A model generated the notes under the pieces. The model did not search any database. It had not been told where the DNA came from and worked only from the letters and a program-made list of their open reading frames with translations. A stretch of DNA of 64,000 nt, from positions 115,317 through 179,316 of the forward strand of contig DUQR01000045.1 in the NCBI GenBank assembly GCA_012837715.1. Direction: 5' to 3'. Of this stretch, positions 53,514-62,357 are shown piece by piece; position 1 is the first letter of the stretch; each line of letters opens with the position of its first letter. Both the position numbers and the translations under genes were made by a program. Source of the stretch: Bacillota bacterium (GTDB lineage Bacteria; Bacillota; UBA4882; UBA10575).

Positions 53514-54801
53514 CGATCTTCTCCTTTCTGATCCGTACCGAATTGGCATGGGCGGTTAAACCCTCAACCGTCGCCAGTTTAATAATGGCATCAGCATCAT
53601 TTAAGAGCCCTTCCCGGGAATAATAAAGCAGACTAGATGTTTTCATAAAGGTATCAACCGTAACAGGTGAATAAAAGCGGGCTGTTCCCCCGGTCGGGAG
53701 AATATGATTGGGACCGGCAAAATAATCCCCCACCGGCTCCGGAGTAAATTGCCCCAAAAAGATTGCTCCCGCATTTTTTACCTTACTTAACAGGTCAAAA
53801 GGTTTTTCCACCATCAATTCCAGATGTTCAGGGGCAAAAAGATTGGCCACCCGGCAAGCTTCATCCAAATCTGCCGTGAGAATAAAAGCGCCATGCTTTT
53901 CAAGGGCTTGTTGGATAATGCTCCGCCGGGACAGGTTTTGGATCTGTTTGCGCAGTTCCGCTTCCACCCGGTCCAACAATTCACCATCATCCGTCACCAG
54001 AATACTACGGGCTAAAACATCATGTTCCGCTTGGGACATCATATCCGCCGCCAGGTAAGCCGGGTCCCCGCTCCGGTCGGCAATGATCATAATCTCACTG
54101 GGTCCCGCCAACATATCAATATTGACCTCACCATAAACCAGCTTTTTGGCTGTTGTAACGTAGATGTTCCCAGGACCGGTGATTAGATCCACCTTTTTCA
54201 CCGTCTGGGTTCCCCAAGCCAGCGCAAAGATGGCTTGGGCTCCACCCATCTTATAAATCTCCTCGATCCCCAGTTCCGCGGCAGCCACTAACGTATACGG
54301 GTTAAGCCTTCCTTCACGATTGGGAGGACTGACCATGACAATTTCTTCGACTCCGGCAACCTGGGCAGGAATGACGTTCATCAGCACAGACGAAGGATAA
54401 GCGGCAGTTCCACCGGGAACATAAATTCCCGCTCTCTCCACCGGTCGAAGGATTTGTCCCCGGATAATCCCCTGATCATCTGGCTCCATCCATGAATTTT
54501 TCCTTTGGCGGACATGGAAGGCCCGAATATTATCGATCGCCCCCCACAAAGCGCCAAGGTATTCATCATCTACCCAATCATAAGCCTGATCGATCTCCTC
54601 GGCACTGACCCTAAAGTATTCTTCGGTAAGGACCGCACCATCAAATTTTCGGGTTAATTCAAAAATAGCCTGATTACCCCGGGTCTTTACTTCCCGGCCA
54701 ATTGCGCTCACTTCATCGTCAATTTTTTTTAGATCATTTTGGGCTGATTGAAAAAATGCGCCTAACTCCTCCTGATCCAAATTAAAGCGCCTAATTTTCA
54801 C
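53491..54801 (-). CDS. hisD: Histidinol dehydrogenase
   Basis: HisD oxidises histidinol to histidine in two NAD-dependent steps. GIYVPGGTAAYPSSVLMN, AGPSEIMIIAD, DMMSQAEHD and the FAPEHLEL element are all family signatures with zinc and catalytic residues. GTG 54801 is chosen because GGAGGGG lies 7 nt upstream; it overlaps the hisG end by 11 bases. Length is 436 residues, slightly long. Confidence 0.95.
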   Translation of the reverse strand: MKIRRFNLDQEELGAFFQSAQNDLKKIDDEVSAIGREVKTRGNQAIFELTRKFDGAVLTEEYFRVSAEEIDQAYDWVDDEYLGALWGAIDNIRAFHVRQRKNSWMEPDDQGIIRGQILRPVERAGIYVPGGTAAYPSSVLMNVIPAQVAGVEEIVMVSPPNREGRLNPYTLVAAAELGIEEIYKMGGAQAIFALAWGTQTVKKVDLITGPGNIYVTTAKKLVYGEVNIDMLAGPSEIMIIADRSGDPAYLAADMMSQAEHDVLARSILVTDDGELLDRVEAELRKQIQNLSRRSIIQQALEKHGAFILTADLDEACRVANLFAPEHLELMVEKPFDLLSKVKNAGAIFLGQFTPEPVGDYFAGPNHILPTGGTARFYSPVTVDTFMKTSSLLYYSREGLLNDADAIIKLATVEGLTAHANSVRIRKEKIDGGRENR

Positions 54802-55453
54802 TGTCTCTCCCCTCCTTCGCAATCCGCTGCATAACTTGGACTAACGGTTCAATCCGGTCAAACTTCGTCCGGAAACTAACCCGATTAGAGATTAATCTAG
54901 TGGTTGACTCCATAATTGTGGTCAAGGCAACGAGATTGTTTTCCCGCAAAGTCCTCCCGGTGGAAACAATATCCACAATCAGATCGGCAATCCCAATGAT
55001 CGGCGCCAGTTCGATATTACCATGGAGCTTAATAACCTGAACCTGCATTCCTTGGCTGCGGAAAAATTCTTCGGCCACCCGGGGAAACTTGGTTGCTACC
55101 CGCCGGTAATTCAAATCTTTAAGCCGGTTGTCTTTCAGCGCTGCGGGGACAGCCACCACAAAGCGACAAGCGCCAAATCCTAAATCCACCAGTTCAAACA
55201 CATCTTTTTGCTGTTCAACAATGACATCCTTGCCCACAATCCCTAAATCGGCCGCTCCCTGTTCCACATAGGTCGGTACATCGGTGGGACGACACATCAA
55301 GTATTTAACTGCTTTATCCTCAAAGGTAAAGACCAAATTGCGACTATCTGCTGAAACCCCTTCATGAGGAAGTCCCGCCGCCACCAGTAGTGCTAACGTC
55401 GGCTTAAGTAGATTCCCCTTGCAAAGGGCAATTGTTAAATAATCATTCCTCAT
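54791..55453 (-). CDS. hisG: ATP phosphoribosyltransferase catalytic subunit (short form)
   Basis: HisG condenses ATP with PRPP in the first step of histidine synthesis. The 220-residue form lacks the C-terminal regulatory domain and needs HisZ. DLGIVGKDV and IVDIVSTGRTLRENNL (PRPP binding) are clear. Its ATG overlaps the hisZ stop by 4 bases, matching the expected HisG-HisZ complex. Feedback control by histidine would act through HisZ. Confidence 0.95.
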   Translation of the reverse strand: MRNDYLTIALCKGNLLKPTLALLVAAGLPHEGVSADSRNLVFTFEDKAVKYLMCRPTDVPTYVEQGAADLGIVGKDVIVEQQKDVFELVDLGFGACRFVVAVPAALKDNRLKDLNYRRVATKFPRVAEEFFRSQGMQVQVIKLHGNIELAPIIGIADLIVDIVSTGRTLRENNLVALTTIMESTTRLISNRVSFRTKFDRIEPLVQVMQRIAKEGRDSEN

Positions 55454-56637
55454 TCTTTCTCCCCCAGCATCTGATCTCCGGTTTGATCCAGAAAAACCAG
55501 TTGATAATGGTCCATTATTTGCACTCTTTCAGTCAATTCTTCCCGGGTGCAATTTTGGACATCTATTTCCACAGTATATCCCTGTTCCCTCAGTTCCTGG
55601 GCTTTTTTCACAATCAATTCCCAGTCTGTTCCGCCCACCAGATAACAAACGGGTTCTTCCTCCTTTTCCTTCAAAACTAGGGCTAATCGATCCATCCCAA
55701 TGGCAAAACCCGTCGCCGGACAGGGGAATCCATACTGATTGAGCAGATTATCATAGCGTCCCCCGCCCAACAAACCATACCCTAATTCCGAAGAGTAACC
55801 TTCAAAAACGATGCCAGTGTAATAATCCAAACCGCGCAAAACACCCATATCGATTACAATATGATCCTGTACGCCACAAGCCTTAAGGTCCTCATAAACT
55901 TTGAGCAGTTCCGCCCCGGCTTGAGCAGCACGACGGTTCTTTTCCCCGTTACCAAGTTGGTCCAATACTTCAATCCCGCCATGTAAAACCGGTAACCTGG
56001 CAATGGTTTCTTTTAAACCATCGTCGATCTTCGTATTGTTTAAAAAACGGGTCAGTTCAACCAAGTCCTTATTCTCCACCAACTGCCGTACAAGCTTCTT
56101 TTCCCTTTCTGGTAAACCACTATCATCCAACAGACTGTTGAAGATTTCGATTTGGTTGAGGCTAATCTTAAAATTATCCAACCCCAAACTGTGTAATGCT
56201 TCTACGGCAATACTGATCACTTCCGCATCAGCCCGGGCTCCCGAGGCGCCCAACAACTCAATACCCATCTGCCAGAATTCTCGGTACTGCGCTTTTTGGG
56301 GTTGGACATGCCGAAACATATTAGCTATATAACATAAGCGCTGAGGATAGACTGCTTCACGCAGATGAGTGGCAGCCAGGCGAGCGATGGCCACGGTCAT
56401 TTCCGGTCGTAAGGATAAAATACGGCCTTCCCGGTCGATAAACAAATATAACTCTTCCCAGCTGTTTCTACCGGTTCCAGCCTCAATCACATCCAAATAT
56501 TCGAGGGTAGGCGTCCTAACCTCTTTGTAACCATAACTCCGAAAAAGTTTGAGCGCTTTCTGTTCCATTTGCCGCCGGGCTTTTACCTCCTCCGGTAGAA
56601 AATCCCGGAGCCCTTTGGGTATTTCTTTATTCTTCAT
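55450..56637 (-). CDS. hisZ: ATP phosphoribosyltransferase regulatory subunit
   Basis: HisZ is a histidyl-tRNA synthetase paralogue without aminoacylation activity that activates short HisG. It starts MKNKEIPKGLRDFLPEE and has class II motif 2-like FRHVQPQKAQYREFWQMGIE and motif 3-like TGFAIGMDRL. A C-terminal part after 320 resembles an anticodon-binding fold and is short. Adjacency to short hisG supports HisZ over HisS. ATG 56637 is chosen for AAGGAG upstream. It is the first gene of the his operon. Confidence 0.93.
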   Translation of the reverse strand: MKNKEIPKGLRDFLPEEVKARRQMEQKALKLFRSYGYKEVRTPTLEYLDVIEAGTGRNSWEELYLFIDREGRILSLRPEMTVAIARLAATHLREAVYPQRLCYIANMFRHVQPQKAQYREFWQMGIELLGASGARADAEVISIAVEALHSLGLDNFKISLNQIEIFNSLLDDSGLPEREKKLVRQLVENKDLVELTRFLNNTKIDDGLKETIARLPVLHGGIEVLDQLGNGEKNRRAAQAGAELLKVYEDLKACGVQDHIVIDMGVLRGLDYYTGIVFEGYSSELGYGLLGGGRYDNLLNQYGFPCPATGFAIGMDRLALVLKEKEEEPVCYLVGGTDWELIVKKAQELREQGYTVEIDVQNCTREELTERVQIMDHYQLVFLDQTGDQMLGEKE

Positions 56638-56910
56638 GACTAGTCTCCTTATCGTTCGATCTCCTTTTTCCTCCAAGCTGCCCTGGAATATCGACCCCCA
56701 AAAGGGAGATCTGATCCTAATTAGAATTTCTTTATGTAATTCGTAATCATCAGTATAAATCCTGCCGCTGGTTATCGCTGCGTGTTACTTCTAAGTTACC
56801 ATCCCTACCTTCCCCCCAAGCCGTCTCTCCAATGCTGGAACAGAACCCAGGTAAAACCTTTTCCTCCCCAGAATTGCTCTGGCTTTTTTCCCGGGGGTAA
56901 ATAAAGACAG

Positions 56911-56937
56911 CCGGGCGGCCTCTATTTAGCCGCCCGG
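56911..56937 (-). terminator. Terminator of the formamidase unit
   Basis: CCGGGCGGC (56911-56919) pairs with GCCGCCCGG (56929-56937) around nine bases. On the minus strand it is followed by CTGTCTTTATTTAC. On the plus strand a TTTTT lies 5 bases further, so direction is not certain. Confidence 0.55.
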
Positions 56938-56978
56938 ATCCCTTTTTCCCTAAGACCCGATCCCTTTTCTCTTAAACC

Positions 56979-57018
56979 AAGCTTTTTGCGGGTTTCAACT
57001 ATGAAAAGGGTTTTAAGA
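56979..57018. repeat. Partial copy of the dispersed repeat (H)
   Basis: AAGCTTTTTGCG followed by TGAAAAGGGTTTTAA resembles the terminal part of copies A and B. The other end is missing because the formamidase gene begins at 57034. Confidence 0.35.
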
Positions 57019-57033
57019 ATTTCCGCCGTTAAA

Positions 57034-57940
57034 CTATTGAGGAAATTTTATACCATAGCTGGTAAAAACTTTATTGGGCATGCTGAATCGAACGGTCTTT
57101 TCCGGATCAACTACTTGACAGACTTGGAGATTGCCTACTGCACTCATTAAGGTTGCGATCTCTTCAGTTGACAACGGAGTGGCTTCTTTTAACAGGTTAG
57201 CCATATCGGCAACGGCAGTTTTAACCGCTGCATCAAGGTTCGGCGCCGAAGCGATCGTAGCCGTCAGGTCAGGCGTTTTAACTATGGGATTAGTTATCGT
57301 CTTCCCTTTCACCACTTCCAATTTGACTTTTACCTTACCGGCCACTTCCACACCGGAACACCCCTATTTCGCCGTCTCCCATAGCCGCATGTAAATCCCC
57401 CAAGCCAAACAGAGCGCCTTCGACAAAAACTGGCAGATAAAGGATGGAGTTTTCACTGATTAGTTTAGTATCCATATTCCCCCCGTGGGAGCCTGGTGTT
57501 CCACAGTTAATCTTCCCCGCTGGTGGCGCCACCCCGATTACTCCGATCATTAAGTTAAGCGGAAAAGAAAACCTATCGTCAAAAACGACCTGTCCGTCCT
57601 TGATGGGGAGCACTTTGGCGTAAAGACCCTCCATCAAATGGCCGAGGACACCCAATTCTTTTCCCGTGGCCACCACACCCTGAGCGGCAATATCTATATT
57701 TTTGATCGTAATCTTCAGCACATCCCCCGGTTCCGCCCCCTTAACGTAAACCGGACCGGTAGCCGGATTAACCCTGTTCCAATCGAGTTGTTCCAACTTA
57801 TCGCCGTCTGTTTTTATTTGGTCCGCGAAACAATCCATCGTTTCAATTTCAACTTCATCCCCAGAATTAACATAGAGCACCGGCTGGGTCTCTTTGGAAA
57901 AACTAAACATATAGTTTTCACTGGAAAGCCGGTAGGTCAT
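57034..57940 (-). pseudogene. Acetamidase/formamidase, frameshifted
   Basis: FmdA/AmdA enzymes hydrolyse formamide or acetamide to ammonia and the acid. The first frame (57940 down to about 57365) has the conserved GTPGSHGGNMDTK and GDLHAAMGDGE, then goes out of frame and stops. The second frame (from about 57351) resumes with GVEVAGKVKVKLEVVKGK and continues to a normal C-terminus. Removing one G from the GGGG run (CCCC on plus at 57361-57364) would restore one 301-residue protein reading GDGEIGCSGVEVAG. It is either a real inactivation or a sequencing indel; nothing else is damaged. Confidence 0.85.
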
Positions 57941-57980
57941 AGCCCTCTCCTCCTAAGTTTCGAATTGTTAGTTAATTTAT

Positions 57981-58009
57981 ATTATACCTATTTTAGAAGG
58001 TTATTGGAA
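57981..58009 (-). promoter_or_regulatory. Candidate formamidase promoter
   Basis: TTCCAA (58004-58009) and TATAAT (57981-57986) are 17 bp apart on the minus strand, about 40 bases before the start codon. The -35 box is weak. Confidence 0.45.
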
Positions 58010-58066
58010 TAATAAAATGGGTTTTGTCCATGAAGGGTTAACCCTGGCGGTTAGGCGAGGGTTACT

Positions 58067-58098
58067 CTGTTCCCACCGAAAGATAGGCCTGTTCCCAC
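58067..58098. promoter_or_regulatory. Direct repeat upstream of formamidase, 22-bp period
   Basis: CTGTTCCCAC occurs at 58067-58076 and again at 58089-58098, exactly 22 bp (about two helix turns) apart. A perfect GGGTTAACCC palindrome lies at 58035-58044. Together they look like operator sites for a regulator of the formamidase gene. Confidence 0.4.
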
Positions 58099-58170
58099 TC
58101 GTTCTGGTCAACAAATAAGTCGTTTTTTTTTGAGAGAAAACCAAGAATTCCTTCGAGCAGCCAAGAGCGG

Positions 58171-58195
58171 AAAAAAGCGGCTTTTTGCCGCTCTT
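58171..58195 (-). terminator. Terminator of the phosphohexomutase gene
   Basis: On the minus strand AGCGGC, AAAAA loop, GCCGCT, then TTTTT. It starts right after the stop codon. Confidence 0.8.
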
Positions 58196-59599
58196 TCACT
58201 TCGCCCATTCAAAATCCTCCACATCGGGAAAGGCGCAAAGGGCATCTTTGATCTCCTTGGTAATCTCCTCCAAGGTTTCGGCGGTTTTGGCTTCACACCG
58301 CGCCACAATCACCGGTTGGGTATTGGAGGCGCGCACCAACCCCCAGCCGTCGGGGAAAAGCACCCGTACCCCGTCGATATCAATAACTTCATGGGTTTTT
58401 TGAAAGGACTGCCGGATCCGGTCCACCACGTTAAATTTGGCGTGATCGGGACACCCCACCCTGGTCTCGGCGGTTGCGTAATACCGGGGAACGTCGGCCA
58501 GCAGTTGATTGAGGGATTGGTCCCCATGGGAAAGAAGGCGCAGCAGCCGGCCGGCGGCGTAAAAGGCATCGTCAAAGCCGTAGTATTCATCGGCAAAAAA
58601 CATATGACCGGACATTTCGCCGGTAAAGACCGCTCCTACCTCTCGCATCTTGGCTTTAATCAATGAATGGCCGGTTTTATAAAAGATGGCCTTACCCCCC
58701 AGCCGCTTGATCTCATCGACTAAAGCTTGCGAACACTTGACTTCCACAATGCAGGTGGCGCCGGGATATTTGGGGAGAATTTCCCGCCAGTACAGAATCA
58801 TCAACCGGTCGCCCCAGATAATCTCGCCCTTATTATCCACGATCCCCAACCGGTCGCCATCCCCGTCAAAACCAATCCCGAGATCGGCCCCTTCCCGCAG
58901 CACGGTCTCCCGTAAGGCCACCAGGTTCGCCGATTCCACCGGATCCGGCTGGTGGTGGGGAAAGCTCCCGTCCGACGTACAAAACAAGGGGATTACTTCA
59001 CACCCCAACCGGGTGAAGTATTCTTCGGCAAATAAAGAGGCGGTCCCGTTGCCACAGTCCACAACCACTTTTAAGTTGCGGGGACCCAGTTGGATCTTTT
59101 CCGTCAACATCTGTAAATAATCCGCGCGCAGCTCCCCTTCTTCTACCTGGTCTGCCCGGGGTGAGGGGATCTCCGGCGGTACTTCCCCTTTAAGTTCCTC
59201 CATTAGATGATACAATCTTTGGATTTCTTCCCCATGGATGGTGGCCGGCCCGAGGGCGACTTTAAAGCCATTAAACTCCGGCGGGTTGTGGCTGGCGGTA
59301 ATCATAATCGCCGCATTTATCTTTAAACGTTCACGTGCGTAGTAAAGGAGGGGCGTGATCACTTCGCCGAGATCAACCACCCGGCAACCGGCCGTCGCCA
59401 GTCCGGAGATCAACTGATCCCGGATCCGTTTAGAGCTAAGGCGATTGTCCCGTCCCACCAAGACCTGCCGCTCGTTTTGGGCTAAAAAATATCGACCGGC
59501 CGCTCTCCCGAATAAAAACGCCACCTCCGGCGGTAAATCCTTGTCCGCCAGACCACGGATGTCATAAGCCCGGAAGATCTCCGGATTAATCCTGACCAA
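58196..59599 (-). CDS. Phosphomannomutase / phosphoglucomutase
   Basis: The protein belongs to the alpha-D-phosphohexomutase superfamily and interconverts hexose 1- and 6-phosphates for cell-wall or polysaccharide precursors. The four domains are marked by the phosphoserine loop TASHNPPEFNG, the metal loop DGDGDRLG, the sugar-binding GEMSGH and the phosphate-binding RASNTQP. GEMSGH is of the PMM/PGM (AlgC) type. Length is 467 residues. The start is TTG 59599 behind AGAGGAGAG. The locus may feed sugars imported by the adjacent ABC system. Confidence 0.92.
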   Translation of the reverse strand: MVRINPEIFRAYDIRGLADKDLPPEVAFLFGRAAGRYFLAQNERQVLVGRDNRLSSKRIRDQLISGLATAGCRVVDLGEVITPLLYYARERLKINAAIMITASHNPPEFNGFKVALGPATIHGEEIQRLYHLMEELKGEVPPEIPSPRADQVEEGELRADYLQMLTEKIQLGPRNLKVVVDCGNGTASLFAEEYFTRLGCEVIPLFCTSDGSFPHHQPDPVESANLVALRETVLREGADLGIGFDGDGDRLGIVDNKGEIIWGDRLMILYWREILPKYPGATCIVEVKCSQALVDEIKRLGGKAIFYKTGHSLIKAKMREVGAVFTGEMSGHMFFADEYYGFDDAFYAAGRLLRLLSHGDQSLNQLLADVPRYYATAETRVGCPDHAKFNVVDRIRQSFQKTHEVIDIDGVRVLFPDGWGLVRASNTQPVIVARCEAKTAETLEEITKEIKDALCAFPDVEDFEWAK

Positions 59600-59836
59600 T
59601 TTGTCTCTCCTCTCTACTTAGAAAATCCTCTCGCAGCTCGCTACTGGTTGCCCGTCCTCGTGTGAATGACTTGCCTTCGCCAGTGAAGCACAGCTGGTTT
59701 TTATCCTTTCGCTGGCTCTAGCTTGCTGGAGTGGGCGATTACCTAAAAATATCTCACATCGGTCGTCACTCCGTTAAAAAGAAAACCTTGACTGGCCTTC
59801 TCCTGCTGGGCACTCCCCCCGTTTTTATGCGTTTTG

Positions 59837-61786
59837 TTATTCAAAATTCAGACGCAAGGAAGCCTCATCGGACAGGCCGTGAGTGGTAATTACCTTCGCT
59901 GTTACTTTCTTTGAACCGCGCGTAAAATTACGGGTGTCAAGTCGCACCTTATTATCTTTGAACGGAAAGACCTCATCGTCAACGGTTAATGAGGCTTCAG
60001 CAATCGCATCCCCAAAATTACTCCCTAAAACCAGCTCAACGGTGAAACGGCCTTTCACGGTGGCAAAATTTTTTAGATCCTTAAAGGAAACGGTACTCCG
60101 ATTGGAGGAGAGGTAAAGACCGCCTGCGTAATTATTTAAGCCCCGCTGAGTAATCTCGGTGTTCGCGGGAAGTTCAACAATAACCACAGCCTCATCTGCA
60201 GGGATCAGGAGTTTTGCTTCGTTTTGGACCCCCCGTTGCACTACTGTGTTGGTCACCGTATCATACAAATCAACGGGCTCCGTTCCTTTTACCCGGTAAA
60301 TTACTTCTTTCGCCGTTGGATAAGGGTTATAAAGTAAATATGTGGGATAAGCCTTCGCCAGCGTCAACTGGGTGGCCAAAAGATCGGTTTTTAAAATCCC
60401 CTCCTGGTTTGTGGGTTCAAAGAGAGCGCCAAAGATCCCCGCATGGGCGCCGCTGTATAAGGAGAAATCCGTCGTGGCCCAGCCGTAAACGGTGGGATCC
60501 CCACCAAACCAGGGCTCTTTACCACCACTTTGTTTCCGGATCCCTTCATAGGGAACAACTTTAATAATCGCTTGCAACTCTTCGTTGCTCTCCGCCAGTC
60601 TCGACAAAGATTGGTTCTCTAGCTTCGTTTCGGGGGAGTAAAAATACCGGGCGTTACTACTGGCATGAAGCAACCACTTACCAAGATCCCGGGCATAGCG
60701 CGGATCATATTGCGCCAGGGGCGCTAGGGCTCCGGCCGCGGCAAAAGTATTCATGGCGAAAGCATAACCGCCCCCGTCGGTAATACTGCCAAAGAGACCG
60801 TTCATCTCATAATCGCCCCATTTCCCCACGAGCGATCCCCAACCCCCGCGGGGAATGGAGTTTCCATCAAAAACCCTGCTGATGGCTTTATCCAGATCGT
60901 AAGCGGTCCCATGAAAGGCGTTGACCTTAGCCATGAGAGCCGGCGCATAATACATCAACACTTCATAAAGGGGACTGCCAAAGAACTGATCGATGTAGTC
61001 CAGCAGGTTGATGGTGGCGCTCAGATACTTATCCGCACCGGTTAATTCATAGCCAAAATACATCAAAAGCGCAATACCGACGGCTGAATCGGGTTCGGTC
61101 CATATTCCATTCTTATATGGCTGGTTGGTTAAAAAATTGAAACCGGTATAACTAAAATCAGGTTCCCCGTTATTGTACATTACTTCATACGCCTTGTACC
61201 AGCTTTCAATGGTTTTAACCACATTCTGACGGAGCTGGGTTTCTTCCGGATACTGTTGCGAAAGATGGGTAAACAAGAGTGCCGGATAGAGCAGATACCA
61301 CATGGAAGTATCAACCGATCTTCGCCCCGGATTATTCAGAAAAACACCTTCGGCTGGATTAAAATAGGCATTGAGCATCCGGACGTAATTGATTCCCTGC
61401 TGATCCGTCTTATCGTTCCCCACGAGCGTGGCGCTGTAAACCGCCGCCGCTGTGGTCACCGCTTCCTGTTCCCCGTCTTGACCGGTACGCCGGTCGCCGA
61501 CATAGGCTGGAATACCAAAGGTGTGATAAGTCTGATCTGCCCAGAGTAGCGGAAGACTTTTGGTCGGAGACGTCAGCCCGAAGATAAGAACATCAAATTC
61601 CCGCGCTAAAGAAGCATAATCCACATATTTGTAATTCTCGGGCATTGACTGCGCGTAACTACTGGTTCTCGCAATCCGCTTATAAAACACATTGACGCAA
61701 TCCTTCCGCCTAATTTTGATCAGACAAGAGGTGGCCATTATCAAGATAATGGCCACCCACAAGCCGAGAATAGTTCTTTTTTTCAT
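59837..61786 (-). CDS. Secreted protein of unknown family in a sugar-uptake locus
   Basis: The 649-residue protein has a basic start and hydrophobic segment (about 5-23) that could be a signal or membrane anchor; an ATSC near its end is a poor lipobox. The main part (about 45-470) is helical and aromatic-rich, with PGRRSVDTSMWYLLYPALL, NGIWTEPDSAVGIALLM and GWATTDFSLYSGAHAGIFG. Such patterns occur in (alpha/alpha)-barrel carbohydrate enzymes. The last 170 residues are beta-rich. No catalytic motif can be named. It overlaps or abuts the lipoprotein gene upstream (stop 61795, start ATG 61786). Confidence 0.65.
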   Translation of the reverse strand: MKKRTILGLWVAIILIMATSCLIKIRRKDCVNVFYKRIARTSSYAQSMPENYKYVDYASLAREFDVLIFGLTSPTKSLPLLWADQTYHTFGIPAYVGDRRTGQDGEQEAVTTAAAVYSATLVGNDKTDQQGINYVRMLNAYFNPAEGVFLNNPGRRSVDTSMWYLLYPALLFTHLSQQYPEETQLRQNVVKTIESWYKAYEVMYNNGEPDFSYTGFNFLTNQPYKNGIWTEPDSAVGIALLMYFGYELTGADKYLSATINLLDYIDQFFGSPLYEVLMYYAPALMAKVNAFHGTAYDLDKAISRVFDGNSIPRGGWGSLVGKWGDYEMNGLFGSITDGGGYAFAMNTFAAAGALAPLAQYDPRYARDLGKWLLHASSNARYFYSPETKLENQSLSRLAESNEELQAIIKVVPYEGIRKQSGGKEPWFGGDPTVYGWATTDFSLYSGAHAGIFGALFEPTNQEGILKTDLLATQLTLAKAYPTYLLYNPYPTAKEVIYRVKGTEPVDLYDTVTNTVVQRGVQNEAKLLIPADEAVVIVELPANTEITQRGLNNYAGGLYLSSNRSTVSFKDLKNFATVKGRFTVELVLGSNFGDAIAEASLTVDDEVFPFKDNKVRLDTRNFTRGSKKVTAKVITTHGLSDEASLRLNFE

Positions 61787-61794
61787 GGGTCTCA

Positions 61795-62337
61795 CTATTT
61801 CTGATTAAACATCTTAACGGAAGTAATTTCCACGGTCGCATCCGGACTTCCTGCCGCATACAACCAGAAAACGCCTTCGACTTTTTCCCCGTACATGTCG
61901 ATGAAGATCTGCCCCAATTTGGCCCTTAAATCTACACCAGCATAATTATTCCATTTAAAGTTGTTATCCTCAATTAAATAGAAACCCCAGGCATGGTCCT
62001 CCATTTGCAGATTGGATGGCACAAACTTCGCACCCCATTTGAAACCATCATGATTCTCTCTGACCTGCACCAAGAGCATCGGGTTTTTACTCAAATCCAG
62101 GGTCACTTTTTCGGACTGCACGCCACCCCAACCGTCGGGCGCCGCTTGGATGATCGCAACTTGATCACCCTTTGTCACGCTTCCTTCACCGCCGCCGGGG
62201 GTGACCATTGATTTCCAGGACGCAATGTCGTTGTAGTCTTTCACCCAGAAGTAAATATCACCTTTCATACCATCACAACCAGCTGTACAGATCAACACCC
62301 CTAAAAGCACTACTGTTAACAATACCTTTTTCCACAT
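61795..62337 (-). CDS. Lipoprotein, possibly carbohydrate-binding
   Basis: The 180-residue protein has a lipoprotein signal with TAGC before the mature Cys at about residue 20. The mature part is beta-rich with many Trp (FWVKDYND, GWGGVQSEKVTLDLS, FKWNNYAGVDLR, GVFWLYAAG), like a small carbohydrate-binding module. It is not a full solute-binding protein, being much too short. GGAGGGAG precedes the ATG. It lies 20 bases after the MalG-type permease gene. Confidence 0.72.
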   Translation of the reverse strand: MWKKVLLTVVLLGVLICTAGCDGMKGDIYFWVKDYNDIASWKSMVTPGGGEGSVTKGDQVAIIQAAPDGWGGVQSEKVTLDLSKNPMLLVQVRENHDGFKWGAKFVPSNLQMEDHAWGFYLIEDNNFKWNNYAGVDLRAKLGQIFIDMYGEKVEGVFWLYAAGSPDATVEITSVKMFNQK

Positions 62338-62357
62338 CTTACTCCCTCCATTTTTTG

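Larger units (their letters stand above)
56638..57033. other. Intergenic region upstream of the his operon
   Basis: This 396-base gap contains the his promoter region, a strong hairpin at 56911-56937 and a partial repeat (56979-57018). I searched for a T-box (AGGGTGGNACCGCG) and a His-rich leader peptide on the minus strand and saw neither. No protein gene is seen. Confidence 0.5.

Noticed and set aside
56638..56910. T-box riboswitch or His leader peptide upstream of hisZ
   Set aside because: No AGGGTGGNACCGCG-type sequence and no His-rich short frame seen.
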